Source: Clostridium thermarum
GTDB taxonomy: Bacteria > Bacillota > Clostridia > Clostridiales > Clostridiaceae
DNA length: 64,000 bases
NCBI RefSeq assembly: GCF_006351925.1
Contig: NZ_CP040924.1
Coordinates: 3,725,501-3,789,500 of the forward strand
Reading direction: 5' to 3'
Positions 25,251-34,596 of this stretch are shown in pieces. A program made the translations under genes and the position numbers. Positions within the stretch are counted from its first letter, which is position 1; every line of letters begins with the position of its first letter. The notes under the pieces were generated by a model that saw only the letters and a program-made list of their open reading frames with translations, was not told the origin of the DNA and did no database searches.

Positions 25251-26654
25251 TTATGACAATCTCTTAACTAGTGCATCGTATTCAGGGCTGCTCATAAAGT
25301 TTTGTATTGATATGTGTTCTGCTTTTGGTGCTATACTTCTAGCTCTATCGGTCAAGCTTTCATGAGTTATAACAATGTCTGCATTTGAAGGAATATCCTC
25401 TATAGCATAGTTTACAACCTCTATGTTTAAGCCTGCCTTCTTGAACTTATTTCTTAGTGTTGTTGCACCCATTGCGCTGGATCCCATTCCTGCGTCACAA
25501 GCAAACACAACTAATTTTACATCTTTCTTTACAAGTCCCTTTGAAGCTGCCTTAGCCTCTGCAACTCTTTCCTTTGCATCTTCTAAGTCGCTGTCATCCA
25601 TCTTGTCTGCAGCTTTCTTTACAAATATTGAAGCTACAAAGAAGGATACTGCTGCTGCTACTAAGATACCCAGTATTACTCCGATAAAGTCTCCCTTTGC
25701 TGTCATTGCCAATACTGCAAATATACTTCCTGGTGATGCTGCTGCTCTAAGTCCTATTCCAAATATGTTGAATACCAATATTCCGCTTGCTCCTCCGGCA
25801 ATTACTGCTAACACTAATGCTGGATTCATAAGAACGTATGGGAAGTATATTTCATGTATTCCACCTAAGAAATGTATTATCATTGCTCCCGGTGCTGATT
25901 GCTTTATCTTGCCCTTTGCAAATAACCAGTATGCTAACAGTATTCCTAAGCCTGGGCCTGGGTTTGCTTCAAGTAAGAACATAACTGACTTTCCAAGTTC
26001 CTTTGCCTGGTCTATTCCTATTGGTCCTAATACTCCATGGTTGATAGCATTGTTTAAGAATAAGATCTTAGCCGGTTCTATAAATATTGAAGTCAATGGC
26101 AGAAGTCCTGCTTCTACTATTACATCTACACCATTTCCAAGCAGCTGGCTTAAGGTACTAACAACCGGACCTATTCCCCACCGAGCAAACATTGCTAATA
26201 TTGCACCTATAATACCTATTGAGAAGTTGTTTACTAACATTTCAAAACCTGCAGGAATCTTTCCTTCAACTGCTTGGTCAAATTTCTTTATAACGTATCC
26301 GCCTAGAGGTCCCATTATCATGGCTCCTATAAACATTGGTACCTCTGAACCTACTATAACACCCATTGTTGCCGCAGCACCAAGTACCGCTCCTCTTTGT
26401 CCACCTACTGCTTTACCTCCGGTATATCCTATAAGAAGTGGCAATAAGTAAGTTATCATTGGACCTACCAGTGTTGCAAAAAACTCACTTGGTATCCATC
26501 CATCAGGAATAAATAATGCTGTTATCAGTCCCCATGCTATAAATGCTCCTATGTTTGGCATAACCATGCCGCTTAAAAATCGTCCGAATTTCTGTATTTT
26601 TTCTTGTGTCACACTAGCCTTACGCGTCTGAGAGCTTGTCTGAAGATTTGACAT
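25251..26654 (-). CDS. mtlA: PTS hexitol transporter EIICB without EIIA (second copy)
   Basis: About 467 residues: EIIC (about 20-350) and EIIB with the phospho-Cys in VFACDAGMGSSAMG, ending after EIIB. It lacks its own EIIA and must borrow the EIIA domain of mtlA1 or another protein. The EIIC part is nearly identical to mtlA1, whereas EIIB differs at many positions and the N-terminal 20 residues differ too. The ATG at 26654 is chosen because GGAGGGG lies 6 bases upstream. It is the first gene of the operon, with the promoter about 95 bases upstream. Confidence 0.92.
   Translation of the reverse strand: MSNLQTSSQTRKASVTQEKIQKFGRFLSGMVMPNIGAFIAWGLITALFIPDGWIPSEFFATLVGPMITYLLPLLIGYTGGKAVGGQRGAVLGAAATMGVIVGSEVPMFIGAMIMGPLGGYVIKKFDQAVEGKIPAGFEMLVNNFSIGIIGAILAMFARWGIGPVVSTLSQLLGNGVDVIVEAGLLPLTSIFIEPAKILFLNNAINHGVLGPIGIDQAKELGKSVMFLLEANPGPGLGILLAYWLFAKGKIKQSAPGAMIIHFLGGIHEIYFPYVLMNPALVLAVIAGGASGILVFNIFGIGLRAAASPGSIFAVLAMTAKGDFIGVILGILVAAAVSFFVASIFVKKAADKMDDSDLEDAKERVAEAKAASKGLVKKDVKLVVFACDAGMGSSAMGATTLRNKFKKAGLNIEVVNYAIEDIPSNADIVITHESLTDRARSIAPKAEHISIQNFMSSPEYDALVKRLS
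25531..26609. repeat. Long direct repeat, copy 2 (EIIC part of mtlA2)
   Basis: Partner of 21863-22941, same length and no gaps. Two such tracts in direct orientation flank mtlR, so recombination between them could delete mtlR with part of each mtlA. Confidence 0.9.
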
Positions 26655-26747
26655 GAACTTCCCCTCCATCTTTAATTTTAAACTTAATTTAAAGAATTTT
26701 GGCTAATGGCCATATCTCTGCAGAAATATATCATTACCGTTGATTAA

Positions 26748-26776
26748 ATTATATACCCGTAAACATTTACATTCAA
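26748..26776 (-). promoter_or_regulatory. Promoter of the hexitol PTS operon with cre-like operator in the spacer
   Basis: On the minus strand TTGAAT (26771-26776) and TATAAT (26748-26753) are exactly 17 bases apart. The spacer contains the perfect palindrome GTAAATGTTTAC (26759-26770), close to a CcpA cre site. Binding there would block the promoter and give glucose repression. Confidence 0.7.
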
Positions 26777-26850
26777 TTCAAAGATATATTTATAAGTCCA
26801 TAGTCATTAGTGACAAAATTAAAGGGTGAATTTTATCAGTTATAATAATA

Positions 26851-26889
26851 AACAGCGGCAGTAAAATTTAATATTCTACTGCCGCTGTT
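26851..26889 (-). terminator. Terminator of the hemicellulase operon
   Basis: AACAGCGGCAGTA (26851-26863) pairs perfectly with TACTGCCGCTGTT (26877-26889). It lies 8 bases beyond the GH51 stop and is followed on the minus strand by an A/T-rich tract. Confidence 0.85.
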
Positions 26890-26897
26890 AATATTCA

Positions 26898-28415
<1,518 letters not shown>

Positions 28416-28477
28416 CTACCTCCTTGCATTATATCCAGTAATTTTCTATCAATAGCTATCAATATATGACATATATT

Positions 28478-29986
28478 CTATTTCATTCCGTAAAATTCCT
28501 CCGGATCAAAACCAAGATAGGTTTCCGTCTTATCATCAACAGGCGTTATTTCCAGCATACACAGATGATTACAAGGGATCGTTACTTCAACTTCATAAGC
28601 TCCATTTTGCTCAAGTAATTTTGCATCAGTCTGAAGTGGTTCTGCAGCAGCCTGTAATATCTTTAACTGTTCCTTGTTTAGATTACGGGGCTTACCCATA
28701 TTGCTCCAGGTTTGCATTGGATTAGCATGAGCTCCTCCTACCTCTTTTTTAATAAGCAGAGCCTGCTTTCCTATTGATGGTAGTGAAAGTACATACTTTT
28801 CGTCAGGTGATGGCTTGTGATCTCTCATATCATGCCAATTCCATCCAATAATTACATACTTATCACCGTCTTTGGTAACAATTAAATGTTCATCACTATA
28901 GAGTAATTCCCTTCCTGCTTTTGAGAAAAACTCGAAGGTATAGAAAGTGGGTTTTTTAATGGAATTTAAAGCAACCATTCCAAAGCCCCCATGAAAAACT
29001 GACTTCGGGACATCCGCTTCTTCGAATACATCGCTGAAGGTCCAATAAGAATAGGAATCTGCATATTCTCCGGCTTCACTTAGTATACGGGCAATAAAGG
29101 CAGCATTGAAATCCGTATCATGTACCGGGCATACTGGCACATATGAACTGTTAAACTCCGTTATGTGCAGAGGCATATTTGCAATACGTGGATAGTCGGA
29201 CATGATTTTACGGGTTTCTTTTAATTCCTCAATCATAAATGTTGGGTCGTGCATAACATGATATACATACTCCCCCTTGTTAGTTGGAGCTTGTGCTGTA
29301 TAACAGTGGCGAGTAATAAAATCTAAAGGTAAATTATTATTTATACAGTGCTCAAAGAATGATCTCAGCCACCTTTCCGTATCTACACCGCAAATTGCCG
29401 GTCCACCTACCTGGATTCTTGGATCAGCTTTCTTTACCGCCTCAGCAGAGTATTCATATAGCTTAAAATATTCCTCCATGGTACCGGCCCAGAAACCAAT
29501 ATTAGGTTCATTCCATACTTCTACAGGCCAAGTTATAACCTCTTCTCTTCCATACCTTTCTATGAGATGATTTAAGGTCGTTGTCACCATTTCAGCCCAC
29601 TTTTCATAGGATGAAGGCGGTGTTACATTTCCCTTCCAATAAAATACAGTTTGTTCACCACTCTTCAATTTTTCCGGCATGAAACCTAATTCAAGAAAAG
29701 GGCGTATACCATTTTCCAAATAAGTATCGATAACCCGGTCAAGATAAGTGAAATTATAAAAAGCAGTTGTTTTATCATCCATGGTAATTTCCCGATATAT
29801 CCCCATATCATCACAAAATAATCCATGACCTCGAATATAACGGAAATGTACAGCCTCCTGAACTACTTTTAAATGTTCGGTATATTCCTTTTGAAGTGCC
29901 AAGCCCATTCGGCCTGTACCCACACAAAAGGTTGCATTATTTTTAAAGGGTTTGCCTGAAACCGGTACTTCTATCTTCTTTATCAT
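28478..29986 (-). CDS. xynB: GH39 beta-xylosidase
   Basis: 502 residues. Glu160 in VEVWNEPNIGFWAG is the predicted acid/base and Glu277 in LHITEFNSSY the nucleophile, as in GH39 retaining xylosidases. It releases xylose from the non-reducing end of xylo-oligosaccharides. No signal peptide is seen, so it is cytoplasmic. GGAGG precedes the ATG. It lies between the small zinc-ribbon gene and GH51. Confidence 0.93.
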   Translation of the reverse strand: MIKKIEVPVSGKPFKNNATFCVGTGRMGLALQKEYTEHLKVVQEAVHFRYIRGHGLFCDDMGIYREITMDDKTTAFYNFTYLDRVIDTYLENGIRPFLELGFMPEKLKSGEQTVFYWKGNVTPPSSYEKWAEMVTTTLNHLIERYGREEVITWPVEVWNEPNIGFWAGTMEEYFKLYEYSAEAVKKADPRIQVGGPAICGVDTERWLRSFFEHCINNNLPLDFITRHCYTAQAPTNKGEYVYHVMHDPTFMIEELKETRKIMSDYPRIANMPLHITEFNSSYVPVCPVHDTDFNAAFIARILSEAGEYADSYSYWTFSDVFEEADVPKSVFHGGFGMVALNSIKKPTFYTFEFFSKAGRELLYSDEHLIVTKDGDKYVIIGWNWHDMRDHKPSPDEKYVLSLPSIGKQALLIKKEVGGAHANPMQTWSNMGKPRNLNKEQLKILQAAAEPLQTDAKLLEQNGAYEVEVTIPCNHLCMLEITPVDDKTETYLGFDPEEFYGMK

Positions 29987-30024
29987 ATAAAAACCTCCAT
30001 GATTGGTACTTTTTAATCAATATA

Positions 30025-30228
30025 TCAACGAAACAAGATGCAATTTCCTGATTCCCTATAATATCTTATGCGTTCCTCTATAGGCTTCCGTCCACACTTT
30101 AGTTTTATACCAAGACAATCTATACATAAAAATTCTTTAGCATTTCTTGAAATAAGCTTCATATAAATAGCAATGTCATCACCTTTCAGTGCTGCTCCGC
30201 ATTCTTTGCAAGTTTTATTGTTCCCCAT
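30025..30228 (-). CDS. Small zinc-ribbon protein of unknown function
   Basis: 67 residues with two Cys pairs, CKEC (residues 8-11) and CIDC, spaced as a zinc ribbon, then a helical tail ending in YYRESGNCILF. Small proteins of this shape, with a Cys pair, a helical linker and a Gly-Cys-x-Leu-Phe tail, occur in clostridia, but I know of no assigned role. Its ATG follows directly on the TAA stop of the GH27 gene (TAAATG), so it is translationally coupled to it. A degraded relative lies directly behind the GH8 gene at 34495-34593. It might be a regulator or chaperone of the glycosidase, but that is speculation. Confidence 0.6.
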   Translation of the reverse strand: MGNNKTCKECGAALKGDDIAIYMKLISRNAKEFLCIDCLGIKLKCGRKPIEERIRYYRESGNCILFR

Positions 30229-31392
30229 TTACTTCACCAGTTTTGCCCGCACTACTACACAATCATGAGCCGGTACTACAGGAGCAAACCTTTCTTTAAA
30301 GACTCCTAGTTCTTTATGTTCCCAGCAGTCATACATGGACAGTGAACATCCTGAAGCATAGGGAATTCCCATATCCCAAAACTGTAACGAAAGCTCTCTT
30401 TGGGTGTCGCTCAAATTGAAAAAGCCTATAGCAAGATCTCCATTACTTAATACTTTTACCAACATAAAAACTTCATCTGAATGAAACCACTGTGGCTCAG
30501 GTTTAATGCGGTAAGCACCACGGCATTCTATGTCCTGATTGATGGCAATTATGTCACGGTTCATCAAAATATCCTTTGTTACTTGGTTAGCATTTCTGAT
30601 ATCACAGCCAATCATGAGAGGAGACCCCATAAGACTCCACAATGAAAAATGTGTTTTATACTCATTATCACTGCAGCCACCAATTTTACTGCTAATCCAA
30701 CCGTTATTACTACCACCATACATGCCAACAACCAGCATGTCCATATCATTATGACAATATGATCCTGTATAACATTCTTTATCAAGCTGCGATATAGCGA
30801 TATTCTTAATAGAATCCCAATTATCCTGTATGTCACCTGTGGATCGATACATATGGGCACCTGATGACCGAATCCACTTATTTACATTATCTTCTCCCCA
30901 ATTGCAGGCAGAAAATAGGATGTCTCTACCACAGTTTTTTAGTGCCAGACTCATTCTTTTATATAGTAACTCTCCTGACATTTGTCTAGGCTTAAAACAG
31001 TAATCGTACTTTAAATAATCTATACCCCATTCTGCAAATAACTCCGCATCCTGAAATTCGTGTTCAAAGCTTCCAGGAAATCCAGCACAGGTATGGGTTC
31101 CAACACAGGAATACATCCCAAATTTCAGACCCTTGTCATGAATATAATCAGCAAGTGCTTTCATTCCGCTTGGAAACTTTTCCGGGTCTGCTACAAGTCT
31201 CCCGTCCTTGTCTCTCTCCTTTAAGCTCCAGCAGTCATCTATGACAATATACTCGTAACCTGCATCTTTATATCCATCAGAAATGAATACATCCGCAACG
31301 TCACGAATCAGCTGTTCATTTATGTCCCATGTGAATGTGTTCCACGAATTCCATCCCATGGGAGGCATTGCACCTAAATGATATCTTCCCAT
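30229..31392 (-). CDS. GH27 alpha-galactosidase
   Basis: 387 residues. PPMGWNSWNTF opens the barrel, Asp130 in DYLKYDYC is the nucleophile and Asp187 in MYRSTGDI the acid/base. A small beta domain closes the protein (about 290-387). It releases alpha-galactose from side chains or alpha-galactosides; some GH27 members act on beta-L-arabinopyranosides, which would also suit this operon. There is no signal peptide. GAGAGG precedes the ATG. The stop codon abuts the zinc-ribbon gene. Confidence 0.92.
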   Translation of the reverse strand: MGRYHLGAMPPMGWNSWNTFTWDINEQLIRDVADVFISDGYKDAGYEYIVIDDCWSLKERDKDGRLVADPEKFPSGMKALADYIHDKGLKFGMYSCVGTHTCAGFPGSFEHEFQDAELFAEWGIDYLKYDYCFKPRQMSGELLYKRMSLALKNCGRDILFSACNWGEDNVNKWIRSSGAHMYRSTGDIQDNWDSIKNIAISQLDKECYTGSYCHNDMDMLVVGMYGGSNNGWISSKIGGCSDNEYKTHFSLWSLMGSPLMIGCDIRNANQVTKDILMNRDIIAINQDIECRGAYRIKPEPQWFHSDEVFMLVKVLSNGDLAIGFFNLSDTQRELSLQFWDMGIPYASGCSLSMYDCWEHKELGVFKERFAPVVPAHDCVVVRAKLVK

Positions 31393-31458
31393 TTCTAGTT
31401 ACCTCTCTTACTGTTTTTATTTTTTATTGAAATAGAATGCTTCTATCATAATCTGTAC

Positions 31459-32886
31459 TTACTCCAAAGTAAATGAAGCCAGACTGGCACTTCCACTACC
31501 TGTATAGGTAAAATACAACGCTTGTATACCATCAGGAATATCTATATCCTCAGAATATTCCTTCCATATATTCGAAAACTCAACGGTTATCTTTCCCAGC
31601 GCAGGTCCATTCCAAGATGTTTTTACCTCAAAGTCACCACGGCAGTATCCTCGAACCTTGATTTTCACTTTTTTGATGCCTTTGCAATCAAAATATTTAA
31701 ATCCAGCTGTAGCGGTAGCCTTCATATTAGCTATATATCCAAGCTCTTCATCTCCGTCTCTCCCATCTTGAGTTATCTTAGGAAACTGGCTATCCATCCA
31801 GGCTCCGGTGCAGTCTGTATAAATGGATTCATCCTTACAGAATAGGTTACATGCCAGATAAGCCGGATATTCTCCCCGTCCTATAAGAGGGCCTCCGTTT
31901 GGTCCGCAGGATGTCATCTCTACCTGAGGTATCCTGCCATCATCTAAAATTTTAATTTCCTCTATACAGCCCTGTCTGCTGAAATTCGTTCCATTGGTAT
32001 GTCTATGATAAAAAATATACCATTTTCCATTAATCTCAATAATGCTGCCGTGGTTATTACCGCCATAATACATAGGTTTTTCTGCCGGTTTGTAAGAATC
32101 AATATGAAGATCGTTATTGCTTACGATTACTCCCCGGTATACAAAACCCTTTGTTGGGTATTTGCTTGTAGCATAGCATAGTTCATGCATAACAACGGAT
32201 GAATAGATAAAGTAATAGGTATCGCCTTTCTTTCTTATGGAAGGAGCCTCAAAGAACTCATGTCCTTCATATCCACTGCCTTTGCTGTAAGGTTCACTGG
32301 GGGCCACAAATACTGTTTCTTCCCTGATAGTGAGCATATCCGGTCCAAGTACTGTTGCCATGGCACCTGATCTTGATTTGTCACCAATGGGGCAAAAACC
32401 TGTATATAGGTATGTAATGTCTCCTTCTGTCAATACTCCCGGATCAAACTGAGGCTCATCGCCCTCTCTTTCTCCCAATCGAGTTCCATCAGGATAATGT
32501 ACATAGCCATAAAATTCATATTTGCCAGCAGGGGTATCACAGACTGCTACTGACACAACTGAAACTTTATCTAGAACATAGTATAGATAATAGCGTCCAT
32601 CCGGTCCCACTGTCACATCCGGTGCATATAGGCACATACTTCCGTCAGGATTCAGTGGATCATCTGTTTTTTTATAAATAACACCTTCATAACGCCAGTC
32701 GCCCAAATTATCAACGGGCGCTGACCAACACACATAGTCGTTTAGACAATAAGCATGTCCATTAAACCGGTCATGGGAGCCATAAACATATACTCTATCT
32801 CCGAAAACATAAGGTTCTCCATCAGGTATATATTCCCATGATGGCAGATATGGATTAAAACCTTGCTTTTTCATAATTTTGTTCAT
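31459..32886 (-). CDS. GH43 glycosidase with C-terminal carbohydrate-binding-like domain
   Basis: 475 residues. The five-blade catalytic domain (about 8-320) shows the expected acidic residues: Asp in WEYIPDGEPYVF, Asp in LYAPDVTVG and Glu in GHEFFEAPSIRK. The C-terminal 130 residues (about 345-475, with KVKIKVRGYCRGDFEV) look like a CBM6-type beta sandwich. GH43 enzymes here are probably xylosidase or arabinofuranosidase. No signal peptide is seen. The first ATG has AAGG immediately before it and a second ATG lies four codons in, so the exact start is uncertain. Confidence 0.88.
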   Translation of the reverse strand: MNKIMKKQGFNPYLPSWEYIPDGEPYVFGDRVYVYGSHDRFNGHAYCLNDYVCWSAPVDNLGDWRYEGVIYKKTDDPLNPDGSMCLYAPDVTVGPDGRYYLYYVLDKVSVVSVAVCDTPAGKYEFYGYVHYPDGTRLGEREGDEPQFDPGVLTEGDITYLYTGFCPIGDKSRSGAMATVLGPDMLTIREETVFVAPSEPYSKGSGYEGHEFFEAPSIRKKGDTYYFIYSSVVMHELCYATSKYPTKGFVYRGVIVSNNDLHIDSYKPAEKPMYYGGNNHGSIIEINGKWYIFYHRHTNGTNFSRQGCIEEIKILDDGRIPQVEMTSCGPNGGPLIGRGEYPAYLACNLFCKDESIYTDCTGAWMDSQFPKITQDGRDGDEELGYIANMKATATAGFKYFDCKGIKKVKIKVRGYCRGDFEVKTSWNGPALGKITVEFSNIWKEYSEDIDIPDGIQALYFTYTGSGSASLASFTLE

Positions 32887-32896
32887 TCCTTTCTGT

Positions 32897-34417
32897 TTAT
32901 TTTTTCTTGAAATACTCGTTAATAAGAAACTTCATTATATCGCTGGGTTCTTCCCTTACAAACTCGGCCTTATGTCCGAACAACATTCCATATGGTTCCT
33001 CTGGAGTGTAGGGATACCACTGTGGCATATCCTCTCCTGTGGAGTCCTTTCCGTTTGGATCTCCAGACCGTATAAAGTTTGCCCAGTAATTGCACATTTG
33101 ACGGGCAAGGTCATAATGTTTGCCCACAAAAGGTCTCCAGCACTTGGCCAGTGTCTCAAAAAAGAACCATAAATCTACTGAGTGGAAGGTTCCTGGGTTG
33201 TCCCATCCTGGTATTTCAGCATCAAAATTATAGTAATACAGTGGTGTGTTTGACCCTGTATCGGCATTGGCCTTTGCAGCAACACGGATAGCGTATTCAA
33301 GTCCACTCACTGAGGCTCTATTTAATACTTCATCGAGGCTAGCTGAATCCGCCTTGCAAAGTGCAAGATACTCATCCGCATGGTCTCCGAACAATTGTAC
33401 AGCTAAATCTCTGAACTCCTCAAAAGTCTTTACCTTAGGTATACTAAAAAACTCAGAGGAGGTATGTCCCAATAGCACCGGTACCCTCCAACGCTTGTTT
33501 TTTATGAAAAGATCATAGGCGTCACCTATGCTGAATTTATTATCAACCACCGTTCCCCAGAATCTGTTATACTCCAGAGCCTTATCACGGATATAAAATG
33601 CATCCAGCTTTCTAGCTTCATCTAGGGATGAAACTCCAAGAAACTCAAAGAATTTTACTCCTTCCTTTTCCTCATTTTGAAGGCAGCGTCCACCTCTTGG
33701 GAAAAAATTATTTGGGTAAGGAGAATTAAACATGCCGCTCTCAATAATAGCTCTTTGAAAAAGTCCTTCATTTTGTGGTGAGGTAAGTTGGCTTAGAACA
33801 CTTCCTCCACCAGCAGACTGTCCTCCTATTGTAATATTATCAGGGTCCCCACCAAAAGCAGCAATATTGCGTTTAACCCATTGTACACCAAACTGCTGGT
33901 CCAAGTGACCGAAATTTGCAGGAGCCTCAGGAGCTTCAGCTGTGATTTCAGGATGACATAAAAATCCGAAAACATTTAGGCGGTAGTTGACAGTTACCAC
34001 CACTATGCCTCTACGGGCTATTCGCTCTCCATCAAACTCCATTTCAGCTGTATGTCCAACCTGAAGTCCTCCTCCGAAGAACCATACAAAAACCGGAAGT
34101 TTCTCATGGGCACTGAATGCCGGTGTCCATACGTTTAAATACAGACAATCCTCATCCATAGGAATATCCGGATCTACAGCCCATTCTCTTGTGTATATAT
34201 TATTTACATCTATAACCGTAGGTGCCTGCATAGATATGGGAGCGAACTCAAAGGCTTTTAGTACACCATCCCAATTCTTTGCTGGTAGTGGAGCACGCCA
34301 GCGGTTTTCACCTACAGGCGGTGCTGCAAATGGAATACCTTTAAAACTTGTTATACGTGGATCAGCTGCTGGCAATCCCTGAATTACACCATTTTCAACT
34401 TTTACTATTCTCAACAT
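32897..34417 (-). CDS. Type B carboxylesterase
   Basis: 506 residues of the alpha/beta hydrolase carboxylesterase family. The nucleophile is Ser201 in TIGGQSAGGGS, the oxyanion-hole turn is WFFGGGLQ and the EDCLYLNVW signature is near residue 89. It cleaves carboxyl esters, and in a xylan operon a role in removing acetyl or aromatic ester groups from oligosaccharides is likely, though not proven. GAGGAGG precedes the ATG. A hairpin at 34447-34484 lies just upstream, between it and GH8. Confidence 0.9.
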   Translation of the reverse strand: MLRIVKVENGVIQGLPAADPRITSFKGIPFAAPPVGENRWRAPLPAKNWDGVLKAFEFAPISMQAPTVIDVNNIYTREWAVDPDIPMDEDCLYLNVWTPAFSAHEKLPVFVWFFGGGLQVGHTAEMEFDGERIARRGIVVVTVNYRLNVFGFLCHPEITAEAPEAPANFGHLDQQFGVQWVKRNIAAFGGDPDNITIGGQSAGGGSVLSQLTSPQNEGLFQRAIIESGMFNSPYPNNFFPRGGRCLQNEEKEGVKFFEFLGVSSLDEARKLDAFYIRDKALEYNRFWGTVVDNKFSIGDAYDLFIKNKRWRVPVLLGHTSSEFFSIPKVKTFEEFRDLAVQLFGDHADEYLALCKADSASLDEVLNRASVSGLEYAIRVAAKANADTGSNTPLYYYNFDAEIPGWDNPGTFHSVDLWFFFETLAKCWRPFVGKHYDLARQMCNYWANFIRSGDPNGKDSTGEDMPQWYPYTPEEPYGMLFGHKAEFVREEPSDIMKFLINEYFKKK

Positions 34418-34446
34418 ATTGATATCCTCCTCTCATTATTAAGAAT

Positions 34447-34484
34447 AAGAGGATACCGGACCTTCTCATATCCGGTATCCTCTT
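34447..34484 (-). terminator. Intra-operon hairpin between GH8 and the esterase
   Basis: AAGAGGATACCGGA (34447-34460) pairs perfectly with TCCGGTATCCTCTT (34471-34484). It sits inside an otherwise continuous minus-strand gene series. It may attenuate transcription after GH8 or stabilise a processed mRNA end. Confidence 0.65.
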
Positions 34485-34494
34485 TTAAGAGATA

Positions 34495-34593
34495 TCAAGA
34501 AAACAATTTACAATTTCCTGATTCTCTATATCATCTAATCCGCGCCCCAATGGATTTGCGTCCGCATTTTAAATTTATTAAATTATTCCCAAT
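34495..34593 (-). pseudogene. Fossil of the small zinc-ribbon gene
   Basis: Translating the minus strand from 34593 gives I-G-N-N (start ATG now ATT), then after an internal deletion LKCGRKSIGARIR, a TGA stop, and YRESGNCKLFS. This matches the start and tail of the intact protein at 30025-30228 (KCGRKPIEERIRYYRESGNC). Start loss, in-frame stop and deletion show it is dead. It lies four bases after the GH8 stop, the same position relative to a glycosidase gene as the intact copy behind GH27. Confidence 0.8.
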
Positions 34594-34596
34594 GAA

